Assembly: GCA_020080175.1 (NCBI GenBank)
Contig: JAGHQL010000067.1
Location: 59,381 to 123,380 of the forward strand
Source of the DNA: Glutinoglossum americanum
Lineage: Eukaryota; Ascomycota; Geoglossomycetes; Geoglossales; Geoglossaceae
Reading direction: 5' to 3'
DNA: 64,000 nt
The stretch's first letter is position 1. Each line of letters begins with the position of its first letter. Made by a program: the position numbers and the translations under genes. Below, in pieces: positions 1 through 11,724 of the stretch. The notes under the pieces were generated by a model. That model saw only the letters and a program-made list of their open reading frames with translations, had not been told where the DNA came from and did no database searches.

Positions 1-562
1 ACGACGATACAACGATGCATGCGCAGCTTGCGTGTGTCACCCGGGTAAATAGAGTGAGGTAATCACCCTTGCATCTAATCCCGCCCTCATGTTTTGATGG
101 AAATTATCCTAATTAAAAAAACGTTTCGATCCAAAACGTGCCCAGCCGTCAGAACGCGCATCGGCCGATCGCAAGGATCTCCCTGGAAACCTTCGCATCG
201 ACGGGAAAGGCCAAGCGATGAAACGCGTCCAATGTCCGGGCTGTGCGAGTCGCCGACCGATAAGCTCCAACCCGCTCGCCTCAGTCGTCCCACACTTCCC
301 CTCGTTGCTTTTTGGTGCCCCGCGCGCATGCGTACCCGTGCTCGATCCTACCGCGACGAGCCGTAGGATGGGGTGAATGGGTGAATGGACGGGACGGGCC
401 CAACCAGTTACGCGGCTGAAACAGCGCCCAAAGACCCTCCCTTTGTTCTTTGGCGCGACGGGAGTATCTTGCGTTTTCCTCCTATCGACCGCCGACAAAG
501 AAGATTGATTCCACGACGCTCGAGATTCCTTTGACGATTCGATTCCTTCTCAGCCTGCCGAT
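1..562. other. Intergenic, upstream of the first gene
   Basis: No gene is supported here. The short overlapping frames on both strands share no recognisable motif. The last 100 bases are pyrimidine-rich and probably form the promoter and 5' leader of the membrane protein that starts at 563. Confidence 0.5.
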
Positions 563-1666
563 ATGGAGGTTGAAGGCCAGGGACCTGCCGCGCACGCTCG
601 TGCTGAAGTAGATGGCTCCGGGAGCGAGCATGTCGTCCAGCTGCCGGGTTCGTTGTTCTCTTGATCGCCGCCAAGCGATGGAAATTCGTCTGCTAATGTC
701 GACGAAGGATTCGTCCTCTTCATCCGCATCGCGCAGGCGATAGTCGCGTTGCTCATCATGGCACTTGCGGCTGCGTCCATCAACGCGCTCTACTCGTGGA
801 CTAGCATCGTGGGTTCCTTTAGCTTCATGATATTTATCGTCTGGTCGCTGGGGTTTATCCTGTTTGTGGTGCGTTTTTCACCCACCACCGCTAAGATTCC
901 TATTAGTGTGAAGACCCGCTGATGACCTTCTCTCCACAAACGAACAGAGCGTCTCTACCGTCATCGCCGCCGTCTACCTTATCGTGATACCGCTCGTACT
1001 CCCCGCCTTGTATAACTGCTGGGCGGCGCTAGCGCTGGAGATCTTGGGTGTCATTGCATGGTTGATAGTGTTTGCCATCATGACTGCGTGGGCCGCAGCG
1101 AACACAGCAGCGAAGTTGGTGAACAACTCGTCCGGGGCCGGATCTGTGCTCTATACCGGTCCAGGAGCAAAGGCCTATTATAGTATGGCTCCAGACACCC
1201 TTTTTTTCCCTTCGTCCTCCCCTCAGCACATGGGAATCCAATCTCCCAGCCAGAAATTTGAATAGGAAAGGAACAAGCTAAACACCAGAATTAATCCCCA
1301 CAGAGAGCGCCTTCTCCCGCTATGGCTGGAAGACCACCGCCGCAGCCTCAGGACTCGGTGGCCTAGAACTGTATGTTTCCGTTCCCCTCTCCCCTTCTCC
1401 CCCCAATCCCCAACCCCAACGCTAACCGAAATCCTCCCCAACCCACTAGGATCCTCTTCCTTACCACATTAATCCTCTTCGCCTCATCCCTGCATAGCCA
1501 CCGACGAAACGGCGCACCAGCGAGAGGCCTAAAGAGATTCAAGGCGAACGGGGATCGGAATGTGCCGGTCGAAGTCACTAGCCCTGAACCGATACAGCTG
1601 AATCCCATCAGGACGGTGACCCCGAATTACGGGGTGAATAATGGCGACCACGTGCTGAGCGGCTGA
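563..1666 (+). CDS. MARVEL-like four-span membrane protein
   Basis: Proposed exons are 563-647, 708-868, 948-1182, 1304-1370 and 1450-1666, giving about 254 aa. All four junctions keep frame; the first intron ends in AAG and the others in CAG or TAG. A short polar N-terminus of about 29 residues precedes a hydrophobic span beginning FVLFIRIAQAIVALLIMAL. Further spans include FSFMIFIVWSLGFILF, ALEILGVIAWLIVFAIM and LLILFLTTLILFASSL. The last is followed by a basic, polar tail of about 55 residues ending DHVLSG. Four spans with a small polar N-terminus is the layout of fungal MARVEL-domain proteins, which act in plasma-membrane organisation. No catalytic motif is present, so function is inferred from topology only. 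A similar but divergent gene lies at 49640-50534. Confidence 0.7.
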
Positions 1667-3171
1667 TAGCGAGGAGGCTGTGGGGGGAGATTGTTGGACA
1701 AAGGGGTTTCTATATTTTGCCAAGTTTGCTTTTTTGCGGGTAACTTTTCCCCCAAATGGCTAGGAAAAGGGAAAAGGGCTAGAGCACCTAGGGAGGGCAT
1801 GGCTGGGCTAGCTCCTGGGTAATTGCGATGGGCTCGAGAGTTCTAAGGAGAACCCCAATTTTTTTTTAATTTTTGTTTCTTAAAACAAATCCGATATCCA
1901 TTTGCTGCTGATATCCCATTCTACACATCGCTTTCTACCCAGCCAACCACCAGAAAAACTCGTATATCCCCCGTGCGTTCCTCCGAACCACCACCGCCTA
2001 AACTCTTTTCCACCTGGAACGAGCCAAGCGCACGCACACGCATTTATATACACATACACCCTACCCAAGACCCCCGTCCAGCCCCCAAGAAAAGCCAAAA
2101 AATAAAAACCCCCCCCTCCAAGTCCCCCTAGAACCGAAGCTGCACATACCTCTCACTCCCCGGCAACCCAACACGCACCAAGGACACACCTATAACCGCA
2201 CCCCCAACGCTCCACCCGGAAACACCCCCGCTCTCACCCCGCCAAACAACCCCTCAAAGACCACCCGGGCCCAGCCCAACAACGCCCCACCGAGCTCCGC
2301 CACGCGGCCCCGCCTTCGGATCCGCGCACCCGCGCTTACGCGCTTCGCCCGGACGCAGCCAGCGCGGGGCCCGCGTCCCGGACTGCCCGCCAGACGGGCT
2401 GTACGGCACGGGCCATGAGGCGGGAATAACGATAGCCCGGCCGCCTGGGGGCTACCCGGGGGGTGTGGCGCGCTAGGTCTGGTTTTCGGGACCGCCTTGT
2501 TATAAAAACACCCGCGAACCTGGCGGGCCCTGTCCCATGGCGTCCGCGCTCCTAGGGCTAGGTAGGATGGGGAGAGAGCCCTGGTGTTGGGCGTTGTTGT
2601 CAGCGCTGAGGGGACGTCTTTCGCGATTGGGGGTATCCGGGGTTTTGGCCTTTTGGAATGCCTTGATTGCACTTTTGCGCATGCGCACTTCACTACAAAG
2701 TGGATAGGCATCGGGTCGCCTGTTTTATGCCTAGGCGGATTCCTCATCGCCGAGACCGCAGATGAGTAAGGTGTTAACCCGACGCACCCAGCCTGATTCG
2801 GCTCGGGCTCAGAACATCGATTGCGACCCGGCGATGCTTGGGCAGGCCGTGGACCCCGGCCAGGTTTACCCGGATCATCGTTTTTAAACCGGAAGCGCTG
2901 TGAGAATTTTTAACGGATAGTGGAGAGGTACTTGTTGTGTCTGGCCTAGTTGAGAAGCATATTTCCTATAAAGTCGCACTCCTAGGTGAAAGTGAAGACG
3001 TTCTTCGATTATAGGAAGTACAGGTATGATAGGTGGGGTAGGTGATCGTTCTCCTTTGAAACCAAGTACCGAAATCCACCCCTGAATGTGAGAAAGTTGC
3101 AATAAATTGTGCTTCTTGAGCAATCTTTTTCAAATTGAGTAGATATTGAGTGAATTTCGAAATGGAGACGT
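1667..3171. other. Intergenic, C-rich then GC-rich
   Basis: No gene supported. 1880-2180 is very C-rich on the plus strand with long C and A runs. 2190-2560 is strongly GC-rich, and the long minus-strand frame there is proline/arginine-rich and reads as a composition artefact. 2880-3170 is the 3' flank of the carboxypeptidase. Confidence 0.45.
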
Positions 3172-5388
3172 TCAAAAGGCCACCGTATCTCCATCGCCGA
3201 GCACTGGCTGCTGCTCTCGTCCCCCAGGTCTATTAATTAGCATATCTTCTCCGCCACCCCTGACAATATAGTCCTTCACCAAAGCAGTGCCATTCTTCAC
3301 GGAAGCATATTGATCCTTAGTGCAAGTCTCGGGGGCCAAAATATAGCACGTCGGCTCCGGAGAATCCGGTACAATATTCTTGATATGCCAGGTGGAGGAG
3401 GGCCCGGTGGTTCTGTAGTCATCTGCAACATCGGTCTTGCCCGTCGAGATATCTCTATTGGAGAGGGAGCGCATGAATATCTCGTAAGAGGTTGCTGGCT
3501 GGTAGGCTGGCACTATAGTGGTTACAGAGCGGAGTTAGACAGTTTAGACTAATACTGGAAAGAGAAGTAGACCGCGGACGGATAACTTACCTTCATGCCC
3601 CGCCTGATAGACCCTAGAAAATGAGAAATTCCCATACTGCCTCACCTGCCCCCCAACGTAAGAGCCATTAACCTCTATAGACTGATATCCTGCTTTACGG
3701 AAATTGTCCGCAAAAGTATAGTCAACAGCCAAGGAGACTTCTTCCCCACCAATCCAATTACAGATAAAATCCCTATCTCCATACACAAGCGCGACTTTGA
3801 TCCCGCTCTCTAATATGAACTTGAGGTCCTCGAGCTGCCCTCCACGACAGTGGTCGCCAGTGGAACCGAAACTGCGCGCAACGGCCCGAGAGGAGAGGGT
3901 GTGGTTTACCGGAACGCCGAGGGATTTTTGGACCCAATGCTGGTTTAGGAAGCCCTGGAGGTAAGGAGGGGGAAAGGGGTCGTGATTTGGGTGGGCAATG
4001 TCAAACATGCCGCGCTAGAAGATGGAGAGTTAGTGTGGGGTAGGAAAGCTGAGGGGGATTTCACACATTACTGATGAATTCATAAGGTCCTGCCATCGTT
4101 TGTTCGCAGTAGTCCGTGGCGCCCTTACATGCGGTATTGACCACGCTAACGCCTCCATAGTCTCTTGGGTCATACGTAGCCGTGAGGTTACGGCACTGCA
4201 GGATCATATCCCTACACCCGCCTAGTTTCCAGTAATCGTTGACAGAATCTTTATAGACAGTCTTATTGATAGCCATGATCCCATAGGTGTTATTGAAGGC
4301 CATCTCCGGGTAAGAGAGCCCTTGAATCAGGCCGTCGATGCAACCATTGACGATCCCAAGGGTATCGAGATGGATGCGGTAGGCATAAGTGCCGTTGGTG
4401 GTGCCGTTGAGGACCTTTTGGTTTTGCTCCTCGAAGATGGCGGTGAATGTGGGGCCATATTTGCCGCCATACTGGACTCCAGTCAACTTTCAGTGAACCC
4501 CGATAACGAGCGAAACAGGCTCGGGATGAGCGGAAACTCACTGATTCAGTCCATATATTAACCCTATCATCCTCAGGCTTATAAACCGGAAACTCCGCGA
4601 ACCACGTCTGCGCAAAATGCCACAGCGCGTGTGCCGCATGCACCGTCGTATTCGACGTCCTATTCAGTTCTTGGCTCGGAAACGTGCCCACCAAAAATGT
4701 GTTATTCTGCTCCGGCAACGCCTCCTCAAATCCATCTATCCCCACCACCACGTCCCCGGACGTGAGATCCAGCGTACCATTCCTCAGAACATCGTACGAA
4801 TATCCAGCCTGCACTGGCTGATCGATGTAGAGCATGTTGACTTCATTGTTCCAGGAGTGTGGGTTTAGAGTCGTGCTGTTAGAATCGGGGTTGACGAAGC
4901 AGGGGCCATTTTCTTGGAGGAGACCCATTAGGGAGGAGGTTCCTGGGCCCCCATTTATCCAGATGGAGAGCGGGGCGTTGCGGGGGTCTTTGCGGGATTC
5001 GAAGAACCAGAAAAAGCTAGAGAGACCGAGAGTCATTAGCGAGGGATTTGTTTAACCAATTCAACGAAGATAGGGCTTGCGTGTTGATTGGGTAGTCTTG
5101 CGGCTCATCGACATCATCTATCGATCCGGGTGGAAAGTGGATGTATCCACTGTAGGATCTGACGCCTGGGGTAGTTTCACATATCCCTGGCTTTCGTACC
5201 GAAGGTAGTTAGCTATCCGTTCGTTGAAGCAGGGATTGAAAGCTTCTCACCTCTTTGTAGGAGATCGTCACTCCCTCACGGAGCTTCGACCGAACCGTCG
5301 TGAGGCCCTCGGGCGTAGGAGGGAAGTACTGTGAAGAACATAGACCAAGTAGAGCTGAAAGAGAGGTAAGCAGCCGCCCGCGATACAT
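3172..5388 (-). CDS. Secreted serine carboxypeptidase (peptidase family S10)
   Basis: Exons, 5' to 3' on the minus strand: 5388-5251, 5190-5081, 5016-4542, 4471-4067, 4014-3591, 3512-3172 (630 aa). The hydrophobic N-terminus ([19 protein letters not shown]) looks like a signal peptide. The oxyanion region reads [18 protein letters not shown]. The Ser-Asp-His triad is visible: Ser241 in WTESYGGKYGP (assembled exactly across an intron), Asp458 in [13 protein letters not shown] and His516 in AGHEVPAYQP (also assembled across an intron). Several N-x-S/T sites fit secretion. The family removes C-terminal residues from peptides in acidic compartments or outside the cell. The second intron has a GC donor (GCAAGC at 5080-5075); splicing there restores the family sequence YPINTFFWFFE. 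The first intron ends in AAG. Confidence 0.93.
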
Positions 5389-6939
5389 AGTTGAGCTAAG
5401 GTTCTACCCGGTCAGGATGGGCCGGCATTGGAATTCAAGGCATGAAGTGGGGCGTCGGTTCTCGCTAGGGGGAACGACCAATGAACAACCACGATTGACC
5501 GTATCATCAGGATCCTCAAGATTATCTCCAAAAACATGTTAAAGAGAGTAAATCCAGCAAAAGAAAGCAGTAGAAGCCCCCATCTTACATTTACCAACAA
5601 CGGATCCCTGTGTGGCTGCCTAGGATGGATTGGATGATCCTCCAATCGAACCCGCCAAAGTGATTTTCCTCGCGTGTCTTCGCAGACATTCACGCTGTCC
5701 GCGAAGACAACTCCTTTTCCCTCAATCCATCAATGGAGAGGCTGTGTATAACTAAGACACTGCTATCGAAAAATAAAATAAAATACGAGGCGCGCTTTTT
5801 AGCCCGATGAAGCAGCTAGGAAATAATGCTGTCCAGCTCCAACATGTCTACCCTATGGAACATTCCATTTTTCTTTTATTCACCCTCACGAACCGCTTAC
5901 CAATAAAAAAAATACCGACCAGGATACACGGTCCAGCGCCCGGGGTACACGCACACCAAGTACAACATTATCACCACCCCGGAATACCCCCTTCCCAAAA
6001 GCGTCCCTTGCATATTCTAGCGCGAACGGGATCACGGTCCATTATTCCGGGAGGAAATTGTGTCGGGAGCTTCCAGAAGCAGACAGGGCGTTTCGGGGCT
6101 TTAATAACGAAAGGATGAGTTCGTGCTTCGGGTGGATGGGCGATCCCGCGAAGCTTAATGAGACGTTGCGGGAGATGGGGTTGACAACGGTGTTCAATCG
6201 AGCATCGGGAAACCTGTTTGAGATGAAAGGGCGGTTTTGGATTTAACCATTCAGCAGCTCTGCTGGACTCTGAGAAGCCTGTCGTGGTTCTAGCAGGAGC
6301 TATAAGAAAACAGACGAACACCCCGCAAGCCTGGGACTACCTCTAGACGTTGGAACAATTCTTACCCGCTAATTGGCGGATCTGGGTGCATCGAGGTGGT
6401 CAGCAATGTATCAGGCACCTAGCCCCCTGCCTCCCCAACAGCGGCACGCAACACTTCGAACCCACTGTTCATCCTCTCCAGGCTCTCAGCCTACACCTCC
6501 TACCGTATCTCTCGTCTAGGGTACCCATATACATCACCTCGGCCGCAGCAACTAGCAGGGGTACACGGCGACAGATCCCACATACCGCCCGATGGTATCC
6601 CAAGAAGGATGGGGGTCACCGCTCTACAGGAGATTAGAGAGACGCTTCGATCAAACCCATGCCTCCTGCCTCTTCGGGCACCAAAGCATCGAAATGAGGA
6701 AGGTTCCTTATCCTTCGGGTGAGGCTGCTTTAAGGCTTACCCTAGAATTGCCAAAAGGGGTGGCATTAGAGCAGCGCTCCCGATCTCGGAGCAAAATATA
6801 ACATATCTCGGGTATTCGCTCCTCCATCCCCAACAGGCGCCGCGCACCACTCTACTACAAAAAACAACACATAGCGCGTCGTCGCATCGTCCAGCAAAAA
6901 AACCACTGCTGAGGAAAAACAACCAATCCATAACCCGTC
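5389..6939. other. Intergenic with a possible decayed coding stretch
   Basis: No intact gene could be built. Plus-strand pieces between about 6058 and 6720 read like protein in short runs, for example GLTTVFNRASGNLFEMKGRF at 6178-6237, but every frame is interrupted and no consistent intron set joins them. I did not recognise a family. It may be the remains of a gene, or chance. Confidence 0.3.
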
Positions 6940-7599
6940 ATGGCGGCCTTCACCCCACAACCCCAGAACATCACATACTCTGCACCCTCCTCGGAGACCC
7001 TCACCCACTTCTCCTCCCACACCTGGCTCGCCCCCCTCCTTGCCGACAACTCCCTAACACCCATCGGGACCTTCTCCCGGCAACCCAAAACCAGCAGCAC
7101 CGAAGACTCCTTCATATCCCGAACCCTCTCAACGCCAACCACGATACCCTTCTGGCAATCCTACTACCGCCCCCCTCAAAAACCCACCAAAGAAACCCCC
7201 CGCACCACCACGAGCAGCGCTCCCGCCCCCACAACCGGCACGGCCCTCTCCCTCCTCTCCCTCTCCACCGGCCTCGACGGCCACCCCTCCATCGCGCACG
7301 GCGGCCTCCTCAGCGCCCTCCTCGACGAAGCCATGGCCATCGTGGCCTACATCCACCTCCCCGCCGGCAAAGACGTGTACACGGCGTATATCAACGTGCG
7401 GTTTGTGCGGCCGGTGGAGACGCCGGGCGCGGTGGTGCTGAGGGCCTGGATCGAGGAGAGGTCCGCGGGGAGGAAGATGTGGGTGCGCGCGTGCGTGGAG
7501 GGGGAGGGCGGCGTGAGCGTTGAGGGGGCGGGGTTGTTTATCGTTAGGGATAGGGCGGGGAGTGCGGTTGGGGGTGGGGCGATTAAGGCGAAGCTATAG
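6940..7599 (+). CDS. Hotdog-fold thioesterase (4HBT/PaaI-like)
   Basis: Single exon, 219 aa. The core motif SIAHGGLLSALLDEAMA (His-Gly-Gly at residues 120-122) is the hallmark of the 4HBT/PaaI hotdog superfamily, in which the HGG loop and the following helix bind an acyl-CoA thioester. It is followed by the expected strand YTAYINVRFVRPVETPG. The N-terminal 100 residues are Ser/Thr/Pro-rich and less conserved-looking, as in many fungal members of the family. The natural substrate cannot be told from sequence. There is no targeting signal I can call. It converges on the GH47 mannosidase gene, with about 400 bases between the two stop codons. Confidence 0.85.
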   Translation: MAAFTPQPQNITYSAPSSETLTHFSSHTWLAPLLADNSLTPIGTFSRQPKTSSTEDSFISRTLSTPTTIPFWQSYYRPPQKPTKETPRTTTSSAPAPTTGTALSLLSLSTGLDGHPSIAHGGLLSALLDEAMAIVAYIHLPAGKDVYTAYINVRFVRPVETPGAVVLRAWIEERSAGRKMWVRACVEGEGGVSVEGAGLFIVRDRAGSAVGGGAIKAKL

Positions 7600-7997
7600 G
7601 GGGCGTTATGGGGTGTTGTTGCGCGATGGGCGGGAAGGGGGGTTATGCGGCGCCGCTATCGCGGAGCTTTTTGTCTATACCGTCAATTCTGGGAGGGGAG
7701 AGGGATATGCGTCTGGCTAAGCGGACAAGCTATTTATTTCCCGTTATATATAGGTGTACATACAATGCGCGCATACATACATAAATACGTTTCGCCCGCT
7801 GAACAAAGTCAAATATGGGGACGCAATAGAACCAAAAAAGAACAGAGCGCAGAACAGAAGTCCCCGCGTCAGATACCCCGAATAAAATATGCGGAACGTG
7901 CCACCCAGGTATCTGCCGAATGCCAATAGATCCCCTGAACCTTCCACTCCCACCCCCAACAAACCCAAAACAAGGAGAAAAAGGAGGGGGGCCCCCC
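7600..7997. other. Convergent 3' intergenic region
   Basis: Shared 3' flank of two convergent genes. Nothing coding is supported. It probably holds both polyadenylation regions. Confidence 0.5.
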
Positions 7998-10014
7998 CTA
8001 CCCCTCCCTCCTAAACGGATGCGCCTCCGTATTAAAAACCCACTCATCCAACCCCACGACCCGACTCTCGCTAAACATCAGCCAGAAATACTTCAGCGTC
8101 TCCGCGGTCCAGAAGCTCTCCATGCTGTCGTCCTTGGGGGGGTCCGGGACCGTCACGTCGCTGAGCGCCGCGTGGCCGAATTCCGTGCGCGTGTGCTTCT
8201 GGATGGCCTGGAACATGCGCCAGGCGGTGTGGGGGAGGGCGGGGTCGCCGGTTAGGCGGTAGAGGATGAAGAGGGATTCTATGGTTTCGGGGCTGGTTGG
8301 TGGGGAGGTTAGTGAGGGGTAGTGGATGGATGGGGGTTATTGGGGAGGCGGGTTACCGGAGGATGTAGCGCCGGTCGCCGATATCATACATCCCGGGGAC
8401 TAGCTTGTAGTCCTCGATCCTCTTCCTAGCCTTCTCCTCCACCGAACCTATTGTACTCTCCACGCCCCGCTCCTCCTCATCTTCCACGACCTTCTTCGCA
8501 ACAGCGCCCAGCCATCTCCCTTCGTTCCACCTACACTCCGCCCCATCCTCCGTAGCCTCGCACCTCACAGCCTCAAAACTCTCCGGCATGATCCCCGATG
8601 GCATGCTTTCATACGCCCACACACACCCCTGCACCAACCCCTTCGCAATCTCCATGTCCTGGGGGCGATCGAAGACCTTAGATCCGAGCGCGACCATCCC
8701 GCCGGCGAAACAGGCGAGGTGTTCGCAATGTGGGCTCAAGGTATGGTCGGTGGGCGTGGATATTGCTAGGCCGCCGGGGAAGAGGATGGGGAGGTTTGAA
8801 GGGGTGAGGGGACGGAAGAGGAGGCTTTGGTTTGCGGCGGGGAGGAAGCGTTCGTAAAGATCGCGGTATTGAGGGGAGCGGCCGTTTAGGAGGAGGTATT
8901 CCTATCGAACAAGTAATAATTAGGATATTTCCGCCGATATCCGCCATTAAAAAACCCCAAAGGGCACGCTCCTTCCCATACCTTCGTAAAATACTCATAT
9001 GCCGAATCTGCCATCGCCCCAACCGTAAAAAAGCCCCCATCCGTAAAGTTCCCCGTCCGCGCATTCACAATAATAGGCCACATCCCCGGGAGTTTTGTAT
9101 CCATCTGCTGGGCCGCGAGTTGATCCGTGATGCGCTGTACCGCGTCGAAGAATTTCGGGTCCCTCGTCAGTTGGGATAGGCGTGTGAACTCGAGGGATAG
9201 GGAGCCGATTTCTGCGAGGAGGGTTTTCTCTAGGGCTTCTTGTTCGTTGCCCAATGCAGCTCTAATACCCGATTCAAAATGAGAAAATCAGCGGGCAATC
9301 TGTTGGAATAGAAAGTTATCTCAAAGAGCCAGCTCACCCCATCCAATCCCACCTTGCAACTGGCATCCGGTTCGGCGTATCGAACGCCGCGTATAACATC
9401 TCCCCAACCTCCCGTGCCTTCTCTAACAAGACCGGGTACCTCCCCCCGCTAACATCATATGCTGCCAAAAAACCCCCCAGATACCGTATCGTCGTCTCAA
9501 ACACATTGATTTTTTCTGACTCTGCGTTAGTGAAATCAATCTCCCTAACCGCAGCGACAGCGGCCGCGAAATCTTCGCGTAAGTCCATGAGCCAGAGGGT
9601 GTCGAGGCTGTCGACGAGAGTAGCAGCCCAGCCGCCGAAGGTAGAGCGATTCCCACCGGATATGGGAGTGAGTTCGTCGCGGAGCCAGGCATGCTCTTTA
9701 TAACCCTTCCATGTATGCACGAAAGTCTCTTTAACGGCTTTCTGTCTCTCCTCCCTCAACTTCCTCGCCTCCGTATCCTCGGGCGGGAATTTAAATTGTA
9801 TCCTCGGAATCTCCACCTTCTTTCCCGTCGGCAGAGGGATCATCGAGGAAACAGGGTGGAGCTGCGATCTGGTTTCCCAATGAAAGCGGCCATCGTCGAG
9901 CGGTGGGCGATGGGGAGCGAATTTGTAAGAGGAGGGAGGTTTGAGGCGGTAGAGGGTAAAGAGGGCGAGTGCAGTGAAGACGAGGAGGACGGTGAATCGC
10001 TTTACCGGAGGCAT
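7998..10014 (-). CDS. GH47 mannosyl-oligosaccharide alpha-1,2-mannosidase
   Basis: Exons, 5' to 3' on the minus strand: 10014-9338, 9261-8982, 8901-8357, 8292-7998 (598 aa). A short basic N-terminus is followed by one membrane span (residues about 8-24, VLLVFTALALFTLYRL), the type II layout of Golgi/ER processing mannosidases. The body carries the GH47 blocks: YKEHAWLRDELTPISGG, STFGGWAATLVDSLDTLW, INVFETTIRYLGGFLAAYD, LLAEIGSLSLEFTRLSQLT, SPHCEHLACFAGGMVALGS, RPETIESLFILYRLTGDP (across an intron) and ESFWTAETLKYFWLMFS. These enzymes trim alpha-1,2-linked mannose from N-glycans using Ca2+. All three introns keep frame. It is convergent with the thioesterase gene. The family call is secure; the precise paralogue (ER or Golgi) is not. 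Confidence 0.94.
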
Positions 10015-11583
10015 GCCGGTCTATTGGGATGGAGATTGTCGTGGATTCATGTAGAGAAGAGGTGGGTGGGCGGTTCGTGAAATCGGGCTGAAAATCGTTC
10101 CCGGATCGCCAAGACCAGATTTTTGCGACCGGGCAAAGTCACTCACAACCTATCGAAATATGGGAGGCATACTGAAAATACCAGAATTTCGAGCTTTATT
10201 ACGCGTCTTCAGCACATAGTTACATGGTACTACAACCCCAAACGAGTCGGGCTAATAAAACGAGGTGGTGATCGCGTTAGCGCTAATAGCGAAGATCTTG
10301 CCCAACAGCTATCTATTAAACAGCCAGAAACTGGTGATATCTCAGCAAGCCTCAACCGCCAGAGTGACGCTCTGCAAGCCAGCCCTCAGTCAATCCCACA
10401 CCCACAGTACACAATAAACACAGCTCCAGCACGAAGCTGTATTTCTCCCCCAACCCCTCCCGGGACACACACCGCATGTCCCAACCTCTCTGGCTAATAT
10501 GAGAGTAACGTCCTTCCCCCTCTGCGAAGTGCAACGCCCACCCTAGACTACGGCTTCCGCTTTCGTAGAGGCATGCCAGAAGAGAGAGAGATCGCGATTT
10601 TAGATAGATCTCCGTAGAGGCCGGCGGCTCCGAGCGTTTTAGTAGCGTTTCTGCGTCTATCCACCGGGGGAATAAGGTAGGTTCTTATATCGGTGCCCTC
10701 TTACTTATGGAATCCATCGGTATAGGGGAGTATTGAGGATTCTGTGGGGTTCGGATAGACGTCGCAGTCGGGGTGGAAAGTATTGAGGGCGGAAGTTGTG
10801 GTTTGTTGAAGAGTACAGAGATCGTTGCAAAGGTGGTAGATGTAGTTGAGAAGAGGAGAAGCTGTGGATGTTAGCCTATTTAAGGCGGAGTCTGCCTTAA
10901 CCGTGGTGGAAAGAAATAAATCGGTAAAAGAAATATGCCATACCCCTAAAACGCCACACCCCCTCTACCTCCATTGTCGTAACCAGAGGGTTCTCCAGGC
11001 GCCTTCTGCTGGAGTCATACAGACACTCCCGCGATACACTTCCTGTTCAGTGCGTATGCGGCCAAACCAAGGCAGCTCAATTATTCTTGGCTAGCTATGT
11101 TGTGGCCTCACTTCGGCTTTGGGTAAATTCCTTGCAAGAGTGATGGTTTGCTCTTGCGCTGCTGTTATTTGTTCGTGGCTGATATTCGCGTGGTGGTATT
11201 TGGGGTTGATGGCTTAGTCAGCGAGCCAAGATAGATGTCGCTCTTGCGCCACGTCTGAACATAACGCGCTGACTTGACGATATCTTCCTGACGACAGAAT
11301 ACGACCACTCACGTAGCGCTGGCTGGCCGGTGACCATAATAGGCAATGCACTCAGGCGCGAGCCAGTCCCCCGGAGCTTGGATGAATTGGTTGGATCTCG
11401 GTCCCGCTCGCCGTTTGCTTGGCAACGCTGTGCGACCAACGACACGGCAGATTCCGGGGGCTGCCAATAGGGTTCGCTCCGGCACTCGTATCCATCGCTA
11501 ATGGAAGCTACAATAGAACTTTTATTCTTGTTTTTCGAGCTTCTGGCATGCTGCCATAGCCAGTGGGGCCGTTTCCTTTTGTC
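10015..11583. other. Intergenic, divergent promoters
   Basis: Lies between the divergent mannosidase and the gene at 11725. Short frames on both strands show no motif. I see no RNA gene or repeat. Confidence 0.45.
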
Positions 11584-11590
11584 TATAAAG
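11584..11590 (+). promoter_or_regulatory. Likely TATA box
   Basis: TATAAAG lies 135 bases upstream of the ATG at 11725, followed by a T/C-rich leader (11590-11720) typical of fungal transcription starts. Confidence 0.5.
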
Positions 11591-11724
11591 CTAGCTCGTT
11601 ATTCTACTTTGTTCGCTCTCAATCAAGCATTCTATTAGTTCGATTTAATTCTATCTTACATTGCCTCCACCGCTCCAATTACTTCTAATCGCCTCCTCAA
11701 GGAGATTGGAGATTTTGTTCCAAG

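Noticed and set aside
2190-2747. Long minus-strand frame of 185 codons in GC-rich DNA
   Set aside because: Proline/arginine-rich composition, no motif and no intron logic; explained by high GC lowering stop frequency.
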